Notes under the pieces: generated by a model
What the model was told of the DNA's origin: nothing
What the model saw: only the letters and a program-made list of their open reading frames with translations
Database searches by the model: none
Translations under genes and position numbers: made by a program
Shown here: positions 43,086 through 51,348 of the stretch, piece by piece
How positions within the stretch are numbered: position 1 is the stretch's first letter
Layout: each line of letters begins with the position of its first letter
From: Streptomyces xanthochromogenes
GTDB lineage: Bacteria; Actinomycetota; Actinomycetes; Streptomycetales; Streptomycetaceae
NCBI RefSeq assembly: GCF_014650455.1
Contig: NZ_BMUZ01000012.1
Coordinates: 124,001 to 188,000 of the forward strand
DNA length: 64,000 bases
Reading direction: 5' to 3'

Positions 43086-44065
43086 AGCGTGCTCCAGTCC
43101 TGATCGGGATAGCGGTGCACGGGCGCCGACACGTCGTCGAGCGCCTGGCAGATCTCGTCAGGAAGACTAAGGGCCTCCACTGACAATGCCGCCGCGAGCT
43201 GCTGCGCGTTGCGCGCGCCGACGATCGGCGCCACCACTCCCGGCCGGTCCCTCACCCATGCCAGCGCCACCTGAAGGGGTGTCGCGGCGAGGCCGTCCGC
43301 CGCTATGGAGACCGCCTCGACGATCCGGCTCGCCGCATCGTCGAGATAGGGCGCGACGAACGCCGAGAAGCCGTCGGACGCACCCCGCGAGTCCGCGGGT
43401 GTCCCGTGCCGGTACTTGCCGGTCAGCACGCCCCGCCCCAGCGGTGAGGACGGAAGGAGCCCGAGGCCCAGGTCCAGGGCGGCGGGCAGCACTTCGCGCT
43501 CCACCCCGCGCTGGAGCAGCGAGTACTCCATCTGGGTGCTGGCGAGGCGGGTGCGGACACCGGGCGCGGCGAGCTGCCAGGTCGCGGCCTTGGCGAGCTG
43601 CCAGCCGCTGAAGTTGGAGATGCCCGCGTAGCGCGCCCGCCCGCTGCTGACCGCGATGTCGAGGGCCTGGAGCGTCTCCTCCAACGGCGTGCCGCAGTCG
43701 AAGGCGTGCACCTGCCACAGGTCCACGTAGTCGGTGCGAAGCCGTTCGAGCGAGGCGTCCAGGGCGTTCAGGAGGTGGCCGCGCGAGCCGTCGAAGCGGC
43801 GGTCGGGATCGGGCACGCTGCCCGCCTTGGTCGCGACGACCAGGTCCCTGCGCGGCACCAGCCGCTCCATCAGCTGGCCGAGCAGATACTCCGAGTCCCC
43901 GCCGCCGTAGACGTCCGCCGTGTCGATCAGGGTGCCGCCCGCGTCCCAGAACGCCTTCAGGAGATCGGCGGCGTCCTGCTCGCCGACGTCCCGGCCCCAT
44001 GTCAGGGTGCCGAGCCCGATCCGGGATACGCGCAGGCCCGTGCGGCCGAGATGCCTCTGCTCCAT
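43082..44065 (-). CDS. Aldo/keto reductase
   Basis: A 327-residue TIM-barrel NADPH-dependent oxidoreductase. It opens M-E-Q-R-H-L-G-R-T-G-L-R-V-S-R-I-G-L-G-T. The catalytic tetrad is visible as D-T-A-D-V-Y-G (Asp, Tyr), K in V-A-T-K-A-G and His in W-Q-V-H-A-F-D. The C-terminal A-L-A-W-V-R-D-R-P-G-V-V-A-P-I-V-G-A-R is the cofactor-binding end. The substrate is likely a generic aldehyde or ketone. It precedes the RecD2-like gene with a four-base overlap and is divergent from the luciferase-like gene. Confidence 0.92.
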   Translation of the reverse strand: MEQRHLGRTGLRVSRIGLGTLTWGRDVGEQDAADLLKAFWDAGGTLIDTADVYGGGDSEYLLGQLMERLVPRRDLVVATKAGSVPDPDRRFDGSRGHLLNALDASLERLRTDYVDLWQVHAFDCGTPLEETLQALDIAVSSGRARYAGISNFSGWQLAKAATWQLAAPGVRTRLASTQMEYSLLQRGVEREVLPAALDLGLGLLPSSPLGRGVLTGKYRHGTPADSRGASDGFSAFVAPYLDDAASRIVEAVSIAADGLAATPLQVALAWVRDRPGVVAPIVGARNAQQLAAALSVEALSLPDEICQALDDVSAPVHRYPDQDWSTL

Positions 44066-44167
44066 GGCGCGAGATTACTGGCCAGGGGCCTGCGGGGAGA
44101 GAGCCTGTGGACAACTCGACCCTGCCGCATCACCGCCGTGCGCGCTAGAGTCCCCGGCACAGAGACG

Positions 44168-44181
44168 TTACTCATGAGTAA
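44168..44181. promoter_or_regulatory. 14-base palindrome upstream of the luciferase-like gene
   Basis: TTACTCATGAGTAA is perfectly symmetrical and AT-rich. It lies 53 bases before the start codon and about 16 bases after a TAGAGT -10-like element (44146-44151). The shape suggests a TetR or similar dimeric repressor whose gene is not adjacent. Confidence 0.6.
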
Positions 44182-44233
44182 GACGCGGGAGTGGGCGCGT
44201 GCGTACGCGTCCCGACGAGTAAGGGGATCGGCC

Positions 44234-45289
44234 ATGCGGCTCGGCATCAACCTCGGCTACTGGGGCGCGGGAATGGACGGCGACAACCTCGCCGTCGCCA
44301 AGGAGGCGGACAAGCTCGGTTACGACGTCTGCTGGGCGGCCGAGGCCTACGGTTCGGACGCGCCGACGGTGCTCACCTGGGTCGCCGCGCACACCGAGCG
44401 CATCGACGTCGGCTCGGCGATCCTGCAGATCCCGGCCCGCCAGCCCGCCATGACCGCGATGACGGCCGCCACCCTCGACTCGCTGTCCGGCGGCCGTTTC
44501 CGCCTCGGCCTCGGTGTCTCGGGGCCGCAGGTCTCCGAGGGCTGGTACGGCGTCAAGTTCGACAAGCCGCTGGCCCGCACCCGGGAGTACGTCGAGATCG
44601 TCCGCAAGGCGATGACCCGCGAGCGGCTCTCCTACGAGGGCGAGCACTGGACGCTGCCGCTGCCCGGCGGCCCCGGCAAGCCCATCAAGCTGACCGTGCA
44701 CCCCCAGCGCGAGCACATCCCGCTCTACATCGCCGCGATCGGCCCGAAGAACCTGGAGCAGACCGGTGAGATCGCCGACGGGGCTCTGCTGATCTTCCCG
44801 GCCGCCGAGCACATCGAGGCCACCGCGATCTCCCATCTCCGTGCGGGCCGCGAGAAGGCCGGCCTCACCATGGACGGCTTCGACGTCTGTCCCACCCTGC
44901 CGATCGCGCTCGGCGCCGACGCGGACGTCTCCGCCCTGGCCGACATGTTCCGCCCGTACACCGCGCTGTACGTCGGCGGCATGGGCAGCCGCAAGCAGAA
45001 CTTCTACAACCAGCTCGCGCAGCGCATGGGTTACGAGAAGGAGGCCGCCGAGATCCAGGACAAGTACCTGGCCGGCGACAAGGCGGGCGCCGGTGCCGCG
45101 GTGCCGCAGCAGCTCATCGACTCGACGACGCTGCTCGGCTCGGTGGAACGGATCGCCGACCGGATGCAGGCGTACGCCGCCGCCGGTGTCACCACGCTGA
45201 CCCTGGCCCCGGCCGGCTTCACCCTGGACGAGCGGCTCGCCTCGCTGCGCGCGGGCACCGAGGCGCTGGAGCGTGCGGGCGTGGCATAG
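44234..45289 (+). CDS. LLM class F420-dependent oxidoreductase
   Basis: A 351-residue luciferase-like TIM barrel. The N-terminal L-G-I-N-L-G-Y-W-G, E-A-Y-G-S-D-A-P-T-V-L-T-W, and G-R-F-R-L-G-L-G-V-S-G-P segments, with H-x-P-L-Y-I-A-A-I-G-P-K-N, are typical of the Mer/F420-linked branch. The enzyme should transfer hydride with reduced coenzyme F420. The substrate is unknown. AAGGGG precedes the ATG. A 14-base palindrome sits in its promoter region and a hairpin terminator follows at 45316-45356. Confidence 0.9.
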   Translation: MRLGINLGYWGAGMDGDNLAVAKEADKLGYDVCWAAEAYGSDAPTVLTWVAAHTERIDVGSAILQIPARQPAMTAMTAATLDSLSGGRFRLGLGVSGPQVSEGWYGVKFDKPLARTREYVEIVRKAMTRERLSYEGEHWTLPLPGGPGKPIKLTVHPQREHIPLYIAAIGPKNLEQTGEIADGALLIFPAAEHIEATAISHLRAGREKAGLTMDGFDVCPTLPIALGADADVSALADMFRPYTALYVGGMGSRKQNFYNQLAQRMGYEKEAAEIQDKYLAGDKAGAGAAVPQQLIDSTTLLGSVERIADRMQAYAAAGVTTLTLAPAGFTLDERLASLRAGTEALERAGVA

Positions 45290-45315
45290 GCCCGGAAGGG
45301 GCCGAAGAGGTTCTG

Positions 45316-45356
45316 CGGCCGTGGTGGGGGCTCGGGGGTCTTCCCCGCCACGGCCG
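45316..45356. terminator. Terminator after the LLM oxidoreductase gene
   Basis: CGGCCGTGG (45316-45324) pairs with CCACGGCCG (45348-45356), and the stem extends inward with G/C-rich bases. A 226-base gap to the ferritin-like gene surrounds it; otherwise the gap shows only a promoter-like region. Confidence 0.75.
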
Positions 45357-45515
45357 TCATGACGCACAACGCCCGCCCCCGCCGCCCGGTTACGGCGCCG
45401 GGGGCACCGCACATTCCTTCGTTCGGCCCAGTGGGGCCCGATCCCTGTTGCCGGGGTCGATGTGCCGCATTTGACTCGGTTCGGCAGAGTCCTGTGCGCA
45501 CCCGGAGGTACGGCG

Positions 45516-46304
45516 ATGCTCTCGGCCAAGAGCCTGTTCCAGGAGATCCTCGACAACGACGAGTCGTACCGGCTCTTCTGCTCCATCGCGGCCAGTGGCG
45601 AGGCCCAGGGCGGCTGGGAGAACGGCCGGATCGCGGCGCTGCTGCCGGACGAGTGCCGCGCCCTCGGCCCGAAGGTGGCCCGGCACGGCGCGGACGAGGA
45701 CAAGCACGGGCGAATCTTCCGCGCGCTCCTGAAGAAGCGCGGCCTGCGACCGGTCGACGTGCCGCACGACACCGACTACACGATGCTGCTCGAACGGCAG
45801 GGCATCGGCCTCGGCCACGCCCAGCTGCGGGGCGAGGAGCCGCTCACCCAGCGGGACGTGGTGGTCTACCTCGCGCACAGCCGCGTGACCGAGCAGCGCG
45901 CCTGTGAGCAGATGCGGCTGTTGCGCCGTCACTTCGGCAGCCACCCCGACCTCGGACGGGCGGTGCGGATGATCTCCGCCGACGAGGACAACCACCTCGC
46001 CTACTGCCACGAGGAGTTGCTGCGGCTGGCCCGCGCCGGACACGGACCCGCCATCCAGCGGGTGCTGCGCCGGAGCGCGCTGGCCGAGATCCGCGTCTAC
46101 CGCGACGTCAGCCTCGCCGTGATGGCCCACATGGGACGCATCCTCGGCTGGCCGAGCTCCAAGGCCGCCGTCCTCGTCGCGGGCATCCACGCGGTGTACG
46201 CCTACGAACGGCTCGCGGGCTGGCGGCGGATGGTCACCCTCGCCATGCCCGAGCGGCGCGACGCGCTCGGCGGCCCCGCCGTGGCCGCGCCCGGCTTCGC
46301 CTAG
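45516..46304 (+). CDS. Ferritin-like domain protein
   Basis: A 262-residue helical protein. Its Glu/His spacing suits a carboxylate-bridged di-iron site: E-A-Q-G-G-W-E-N near residue 29, G-A-D-E-D-K-H around 59, E-Q-R-A-C-E-Q around 128 and S-A-D-E-D-N-H around 156. This is the ferritin-like or rubrerythrin four-helix bundle with an extra C-terminal helical part. Oxidase, storage or hydroxylase activity cannot be chosen from sequence. GGAGGT seven bases before the ATG fixes the start. The convergent CorA gene ends directly against it. Confidence 0.8.
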   Translation: MLSAKSLFQEILDNDESYRLFCSIAASGEAQGGWENGRIAALLPDECRALGPKVARHGADEDKHGRIFRALLKKRGLRPVDVPHDTDYTMLLERQGIGLGHAQLRGEEPLTQRDVVVYLAHSRVTEQRACEQMRLLRRHFGSHPDLGRAVRMISADEDNHLAYCHEELLRLARAGHGPAIQRVLRRSALAEIRVYRDVSLAVMAHMGRILGWPSSKAAVLVAGIHAVYAYERLAGWRRMVTLAMPERRDALGGPAVAAPGFA

Positions 46305-47294
46305 CTACAGCCAGCCGCGCCGCTTGAACAGGCGGTACAGGCCGAACTCCAGGAGCACCATCAGGACGATCAGCGCCGGGTAGCTCCACGCCCAGTGGAG
46401 TTCCGGCATGTGGTCGAAGTTCATGCCGTAGACGCCGGCCAGCATGGTGGGGACCGCCGCCATGGCCGCCCATGCCGAGATCTTCCGCATGTCGTCGTTC
46501 TGGCGGACGCTGACCTGCGCCAGATGGGCCGAGAGGATGTCCGAGAGAAGCCGGTCCAGACCCTCCACGGCCTCGTTGGTCCGCATCAGGTGGTCGTCCA
46601 CGTCCCGGAAGAACGGCTGTGACTTGGCGTTCACGAACGGCACGCCCGCGCTCGCCAGGCGCTGCACGGGCTGCGCCAGCGGGCCGGTGGCCCGGCGGAA
46701 CTCCAGGAGCTGCCGCTTGAAGGTGTAGATCCGCGACGCGGTGTCCTTGGTGTCGCGGCCGCCCGTGGCCGGCGAGAAGATCTGCGCCTCCAGCTCCTCC
46801 AGGTCCGTCTGGAGCTCGGCGGCCACGTCCGTGTAGTGGTCGACGACCGCGTCGCTCACCGCGTACAGGACCGTCGTGGGCCCGTGCGCGAGCAGTTCGG
46901 GCTCCGCCTCCAGGCGCTGCCGTACCGCCTTGAGCGGCGCGCCCTCGCCGTGCCGGACGGTCACCACGAAGCAGTCGCCGACGAAGAGCATCAGCTCGCC
47001 GCTGGACACGGTGTCGCTGTCCGGCTCGTACACGACGGGCTTGAGGACCATGAACAGCGAGTCGTCGTAGACCTCCAGCTTGGGGCGCTGATGCGCCTTC
47101 AGGGCGTCCTCCACGGCCAGTGCGTGCAGCCCGAACTCGGTGCTGACCAGGTCGAACTCCTCCTCCGTCGGCTCGTGGAGGCCCACCCAGAGGAAGCTGT
47201 CGCCTTCGGCGCGCGCCCGGGCGAGGGCATCGGAGAAATCCCGGGGCCCCTCGGTGCGGCGGCCCTCGTGGTAGATGGCGCAGTCGACGATCAT
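46305..47294 (-). CDS. corA: CorA family magnesium/cobalt transporter
   Basis: A 329-residue metal channel subunit. The N-terminal domain is cytoplasmic. Two C-terminal transmembrane helices are joined by the hallmark Y-G-M-N-F-D-H-M-P-E-L, with G-M-N at residues 290-292, which forms the selectivity filter of the pentamer. The basic C-terminal tail is K-R-R-G-W-L. The start at M-I-V-D-C-A-I-Y is preferred because GGGAGA lies nine bases upstream; an ATG three codons earlier is possible. It is divergent from the phosphomutase-like gene. Confidence 0.93.
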   Translation of the reverse strand: MIVDCAIYHEGRRTEGPRDFSDALARARAEGDSFLWVGLHEPTEEEFDLVSTEFGLHALAVEDALKAHQRPKLEVYDDSLFMVLKPVVYEPDSDTVSSGELMLFVGDCFVVTVRHGEGAPLKAVRQRLEAEPELLAHGPTTVLYAVSDAVVDHYTDVAAELQTDLEELEAQIFSPATGGRDTKDTASRIYTFKRQLLEFRRATGPLAQPVQRLASAGVPFVNAKSQPFFRDVDDHLMRTNEAVEGLDRLLSDILSAHLAQVSVRQNDDMRKISAWAAMAAVPTMLAGVYGMNFDHMPELHWAWSYPALIVLMVLLEFGLYRLFKRRGWL

Positions 47295-47362
47295 CGCGTG
47301 CATTCTCCCGTGAACGGGAGCCGCCCGCACCCGAGGGCCACCGGCCGCTTAGGCTGGCGCCC

Positions 47363-48049
47363 ATGGCCACGTTGATCCTCGTACGCCACGGACGTTCCAC
47401 CGCCAACACGGCGGGGGTGCTGGCCGGCTGGACGCCGGGTGTCGCCCTCGACGAGCGCGGCAACGCCCAGGCCGCCGCCCTGCCCGCCCGGCTCGCCGGG
47501 GTGCCGCTCGCCGCCGTCGTCACCAGCCCGCTCCAGCGCTGCCGGGAGACCGTGCAGCCGCTCCTGGACGCCCGCCCCGGTCTCCCGCTGCATCCCGAGG
47601 ACCTGATCGGCGAGTGCCACTACGGCGACTGGTCGGGCCGCAAGCTCGCGGAGCTGTCCACCGAGCCGCTGATGGAGGTCGTGCAGCAGCACCCCTCCAA
47701 CGCGGCGTTCCCCGGCGGCGAGTCGATGCGTGCGATGCAGGCCCGGGCCGTGGGGGCGGTACGGGACTGGAACGAGCGGATCGAGACCGAGCACGGCCCC
47801 GATGCGGTCTACGCCATGTGCTCGCACGGCGACATCATCAAGTCCGTCGTGGCGGACGCCCTCGGCATGCATCTGGACCTCTTTCAGCGCATCTCGGTGG
47901 AACCGTGTTCCCTGACCGTGATCCGCTACACCCGGCTGCGGCCCTACCTCGTACGCCTCGGGGACACCGGGGATCTCGCCTCGCTGATGCCGCGCGAGCA
48001 GCCCGCGGAGGAACAGGCCGAGGTCGGTGGCGGTGCGGGAGCACCGTGA
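47363..48049 (+). CDS. Histidine phosphatase (MSMEG_4193 family, phosphomutase-like)
   Basis: A 228-residue member of the histidine phosphatase superfamily. The catalytic R-H-G is at residues 8-10, the second catalytic histidine is in C-S-H-G-D-I, and G-E-C-H-Y-G-D-W is a family block. It belongs to a three-gene set (with DUF3090 and the SCO1664-like gene) that regularly lies beside mshC in actinobacteria (recall). The set may act in mycothiol metabolism or its regulation; no reaction is established. The C-terminus has a low-complexity E/G tail. Confidence 0.9.
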   Translation: MATLILVRHGRSTANTAGVLAGWTPGVALDERGNAQAAALPARLAGVPLAAVVTSPLQRCRETVQPLLDARPGLPLHPEDLIGECHYGDWSGRKLAELSTEPLMEVVQQHPSNAAFPGGESMRAMQARAVGAVRDWNERIETEHGPDAVYAMCSHGDIIKSVVADALGMHLDLFQRISVEPCSLTVIRYTRLRPYLVRLGDTGDLASLMPREQPAEEQAEVGGGAGAP

Positions 48050-48117
48050 TCGCCGGGCACAGTAGGGTGGACGCGCCGAAAACCGCCGCTCCAACTCCGA
48101 ACTAGGGAGACCAGAAC

Positions 48118-48708
48118 GTGTCCCGTCAGGTGTTCTTCTACGACCCGCCGGACCGTTTCGTGGCCGGCACGGTCGGGCTCCCCGGGCGCCGGACGTTCTT
48201 CCTCCAGGCGTCCTCGGGCACCCGCACCACCAGCGTCGCCCTGGAGAAGACCCAGGTGGCGGCGCTCGCCGAGCGGATCGACGAGCTGCTGGACGAGGTC
48301 GTGCGCCGGACCGGAGGAAACGCTCCTGTACCTGCCGTGGCCCCGCCGGACGTGACCGACACCGCGCCCCTCGACTCGCCGGTCGAGGAGGAGTTCCGGG
48401 TCGGCACCATGGCGCTGGCCTGGGACGGCGACGAACAGCGCATGATCATCGAGGCGCAGGCCCTGGTCGAGCTGGACGCCGACACCGAGGACGACCTCGC
48501 CGAGGCCGAGGAGCGGATGCTCCAGGACGAGGAGAACGGCCCGCCGATGCTGCGGGTGCGCCTGACCGGCGCCCAGGCCCGGGCCTTCGCCAAGCGGGCG
48601 CTCGACGTCGTGAACGCGGGGCGGCCGCCCTGCCCGCTGTGCAGCCTGCCGCTCGACCCGGAAGGACACGTATGCCCGCGCCAGAACGGGTACCGCCGCG
48701 GAGCCTGA
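48118..48708 (+). CDS. DUF3090 family protein (TIGR03847)
   Basis: A 196-residue protein starting at GTG. The first 35 residues are strand-rich (R-Q-V-F-F-Y-D-P-P-D-R-F-V-A-G-T-V-G). The middle has an acidic stretch (E-E-E-R-M-L-Q-D-E-E). The C-terminus contains C172-P-L-C175, then H184 and C186, a probable zinc knuckle closing with P-R-Q-N-G-Y. DUF3090 is restricted to actinobacteria with mycothiol. The gene overlaps the next by 37 bases, so products are made together. Confidence 0.88.
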   Translation: MSRQVFFYDPPDRFVAGTVGLPGRRTFFLQASSGTRTTSVALEKTQVAALAERIDELLDEVVRRTGGNAPVPAVAPPDVTDTAPLDSPVEEEFRVGTMALAWDGDEQRMIIEAQALVELDADTEDDLAEAEERMLQDEENGPPMLRVRLTGAQARAFAKRALDVVNAGRPPCPLCSLPLDPEGHVCPRQNGYRRGA

Positions 48709-49493
48709 CCTCGGTGGAGCTCCTCACCCGGGGTGAGCTCACGGTCCTCGGACAGATCCGCGAGGCGTCCAACGCGGTGCTCTACTGCTCCGTCGCGTAC
48801 GGGGACGAGAGCGCGGAGTGCGTCTACAAGCCCGTCGCGGGGGAGCGGCCGCTGTGGGACTTCCCCGACGGCACGCTCGCCCAGCGCGAGATCGCGGCGT
48901 ACGAGGTGTCCCGGGCGACCGGCTGGGACCTCGTGCCGCCCACGGTGCTGCGGGACGGCCCGTACGGCGAGGGCATGGTCCAGCTGTGGATCGAGCCGGT
49001 GGAGGGCGACTCGGGGCTGCTCGCGCTCGTCGAGGACGAGGAGCCGGCCGAGGGCTGGAAGGCGGTCGCGCTCGCCGAGGTGGGCGAGGGGCGTACCGCG
49101 CTGCTCGTGCACGCCGACGACGCCCGGCTGCGGCGGCTCGCCGTGCTCGACGCGGTCATCAACAACGGCGACCGCAAGGGCGGGCATCTGCTGCCCGCGC
49201 CCGACGGACGGCTGTACGGGATCGACCACGGGGTCACGTTCAACGTGGACGACAAGCTGCGGACGCTGCTGTGGGGGTGGGCGGGCGAGCCGCTCACCTC
49301 GGAGGCGGTGGGCGCCCTGAAGGGTCTGGCCGAGGCCCTTCTGCCCGTGGGGGCGTTGGCCGTGCGGCTGTCCTCCCTGATCACCGAGGCGGAGCTGGAC
49401 GCCCTGCGCGCGCGGGTGGCCTCCCTCCTGGACACGGGCGTCCACCCCGCCCCCTCGGGCGAATGGCCCGCGATCCCCTGGCCCCCGGTCTGA
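48672..49493 (+). CDS. SCO1664 family protein with PI3/4-kinase-like fold
   Basis: A 273-residue protein with features of an atypical kinase. They are a Lys in C-V-Y-K-P-V-A-G-E-R-P-L-W-D-F-P, the catalytic-loop-like N-N-G-D-R-K-G-G-H (Asp167), and I-D-H-G (Asp185) in place of D-F-G. The fold resembles phosphatidylinositol kinases and HipA. Its real substrate is unknown, but the conserved link to mshC suggests a connection with mycothiol. The ATG at 48672 has GGAAGG upstream and lies inside the DUF3090 gene. Confidence 0.86.
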   Translation: MPAPERVPPRSLTSVELLTRGELTVLGQIREASNAVLYCSVAYGDESAECVYKPVAGERPLWDFPDGTLAQREIAAYEVSRATGWDLVPPTVLRDGPYGEGMVQLWIEPVEGDSGLLALVEDEEPAEGWKAVALAEVGEGRTALLVHADDARLRRLAVLDAVINNGDRKGGHLLPAPDGRLYGIDHGVTFNVDDKLRTLLWGWAGEPLTSEAVGALKGLAEALLPVGALAVRLSSLITEAELDALRARVASLLDTGVHPAPSGEWPAIPWPPV

Positions 49494-49510
49494 CCCCGCG
49501 CCCCCACCCC

Positions 49511-49595
49511 GGGCCCCTGGGGCTGCGCCCCGGACCCCCGTTCGCGCCTGAAGGGCGCTCGTCCTCAATCGCCGGACGGGCTGAAATGCCCGATG
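49511..49595. repeat. 85-base dispersed repeat, copy B
   Basis: It matches 8093-8177, especially over the last 57 bases, where I count three mismatches. It is followed directly by the core-containing triple repeat, whereas copy A is followed by two spaced core copies. Confidence 0.88.
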
Positions 49596-49609
49596 AGGAG
49601 CAGCACCGG

Positions 49610-49786
49610 GGCCTTCAGGGGCGCGAGGAACTGCGCGAGCAACCTCGCGCGGCCTGCGGGCGGAGTACGGCCTTCAGGGGCGCGGGGAACTGCGCGAGCA
49701 ACCTCGCGCGGCCTGCGGGCGGAGTAGGGCCTTGAGGGGCGTGGGGAACTGCGCGAGCAACCTCGCGCGGTCCGCGGGCGGACCAA
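49610..49786. repeat. Three tandem 59-base repeats
   Basis: Units begin at 49610, 49669 and 49728, period 59. Each contains the 23-base core (aggggcgcggggaactgcgcga) and a hairpin GCGCGAG-CAAC-CTCGCGC. Units one and two differ at two or so positions, unit three at about six, indicating recent duplication. Confidence 0.93.
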
Positions 49787-49959
49787 GCCCCCCGGGGGGC
49801 AGGCCCGGAGGTTCGGGTGGCTTCTTGCACCCCGGAGGGTTGCGGGAAGGGGCGGGGTGGGGAAGTAGCACCCCCGCGCCCGGGGGCGCAAGAGCCTCGA
49901 ATCGGCCAAGAGCGGTATCCGGTTCGTATCCGGAACGTGCGTCCGGTTACGCTCAAGAC

Positions 49960-51189
49960 ATGCATGCCTGGCCCGCTTCTGAGGTCCCCGCCCTGCCCGG
50001 CAAGGGCCGCGACCTCCAGATCCACGACACCGCGACCGGCGGACTGGTCTCCCTCGACCCCGGTCCCGTCGCCCGTATCTACGTCTGCGGGATCACCCCG
50101 TACGACGCGACCCACATGGGTCACGCGGCGACCTACAACGCGTTCGACCTCGTTCAGCGCGTGTGGCTCGACACCAAGCGGCAGGTTCACTACGTCCAGA
50201 ACGTGACGGACGTGGACGACCCCTTGCTGGAGCGAGCCGTCCGCGACGGCAAGGACTGGGTGGAGCTCGCCGAGGGCGAGACCGCGCTGTTCCGCGAGGA
50301 CATGACCGCCCTGCGGCTGCTCCCCCCGAAGCACTACATCGGCGCGGTCGAGGCCATACCCGGCATCGTCCCGCTCGTCGAGCGGCTCCGGGACGCGGGC
50401 GCGGCGTACGAGCTCGAAGGGGACGTCTACTTCTCGGTCGAGAGCGACCCGCACTTCGGCAACGTCTCGCACTACGACGCCGCGGCCATGAGGGCGCTGT
50501 CCGCCGAGCGCGGCGGCGACCCCGAGCGGCCCGGCAAGAAGAACCCGCTCGACCCGATGCTGTGGATGGCGGCCCGCGAGGGCGAGCCGAGCTGGGACGG
50601 CGCCTCGCTCGGGCGCGGCCGGCCCGGCTGGCACATCGAGTGCGTCGCCATCGCCCTCGACCACCTCGGCATGGGCTTCGACGTCCAGGGCGGCGGCTCC
50701 GACCTGGTCTTCCCGCACCACGAGATGGGCGCGTCCCACGCCCAGGCGCTGACCGGCGAGTACCCCTTCGCCAAGGCGTACGTGCACGCCGGCATGGTCG
50801 CCCTGGACGGCGAGAAGATGTCCAAGTCCAAGGGCAACCTCGTCTTCGTCTCGACGCTGCGCCGCGACGGCGTCGACCCGGCGGCCATCCGTCTCGCGCT
50901 GCTCGCCCACCACTACCGGGCCGACTGGGAGTGGACCGACCAGGTGCTCCAGGACGCCGTCGAGCGCCTCGGGCGCTGGCGGGCCGCCGTGTCGCGGCCC
51001 GACGGGCCGTCCGCGGACGCCCTGGTCGAGGAGGTCCGCGAGGCCCTGGCCCACGACCTGGACGCCCCCGCCGCCCTCGCCGCGGTCGACCGCTGGGCCG
51101 CGCGCCAGGACGCGGAGGGCGGCACGGACGAGGGTGCGCCCGGCCTCGTCTCGCGCACGGTCGACGCCCTGCTCGGCGTCGCCCTCTGA
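49960..51189 (+). CDS. mshC: Cysteine:glucosaminyl-inositol ligase MshC
   Basis: A 409-residue ligase that couples L-cysteine to glucosaminyl-inositol using ATP, the step before acetylation in mycothiol biosynthesis. It derives from cysteinyl-tRNA synthetase. Zinc-binding Cys43 is in Y-V-C-G-I-T-P-Y-D, the HIGH-like T-H-M-G-H at 51-55, and K-M-S-K-S at 286-290. It lacks the tRNA-binding C-terminal domain, which distinguishes it from CysS. It is the last gene of the phosphatase/DUF3090/SCO1664 group but is separated by a 466-base gap with repeats, so it may have its own promoter. The intrinsic terminator at 51253-51297 follows. Confidence 0.95.
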   Translation: MHAWPASEVPALPGKGRDLQIHDTATGGLVSLDPGPVARIYVCGITPYDATHMGHAATYNAFDLVQRVWLDTKRQVHYVQNVTDVDDPLLERAVRDGKDWVELAEGETALFREDMTALRLLPPKHYIGAVEAIPGIVPLVERLRDAGAAYELEGDVYFSVESDPHFGNVSHYDAAAMRALSAERGGDPERPGKKNPLDPMLWMAAREGEPSWDGASLGRGRPGWHIECVAIALDHLGMGFDVQGGGSDLVFPHHEMGASHAQALTGEYPFAKAYVHAGMVALDGEKMSKSKGNLVFVSTLRRDGVDPAAIRLALLAHHYRADWEWTDQVLQDAVERLGRWRAAVSRPDGPSADALVEEVREALAHDLDAPAALAAVDRWAARQDAEGGTDEGAPGLVSRTVDALLGVAL

Positions 51190-51252
51190 CCCCGAAGGAA
51201 CATCGGGGGCAACCCCGGACGACCTCCGGGTCCGCCCCAACGGGCAAGCTCC

Positions 51253-51297
51253 GAACCGCCCTTGGACTCCTCGCGAGTCCGGGGGCGGTTTCGTTTT
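51253..51297 (+). terminator. Intrinsic terminator after mshC
   Basis: AACCGCCC (51254-51261) pairs with GGGCGGTT (51283-51290) and GGACTC (51264-51269) with GAGTCC (51275-51280), followed by TCGTTTTT. Confidence 0.9.
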
Positions 51298-51348
51298 TCC
51301 TGGGCCCACCCCATGGTCCAATGCTCGTTTGTGCGCTAAACACGCTCT

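Larger units (their letters stand above)
49494..49959. other. 466-base gap before mshC with repeats
   Basis: It contains repeat copy B (49511-49595) and the 59-base triple repeat (49610-49786). A G/C tract with CCCCCCGGGGGG hairpin potential is at about 49788-49800, followed by the mshC promoter region, where GTATCCGG recurs twice (49916-49937). Open frames through it are not coding. Confidence 0.7.

Noticed and set aside
49732..49959. An in-frame N-terminal extension of MshC reading through the repeat array.
   Set aside because: The region is a tandem repeat and intergenic G/C tract; family proteins start at the MHAWPASE position.
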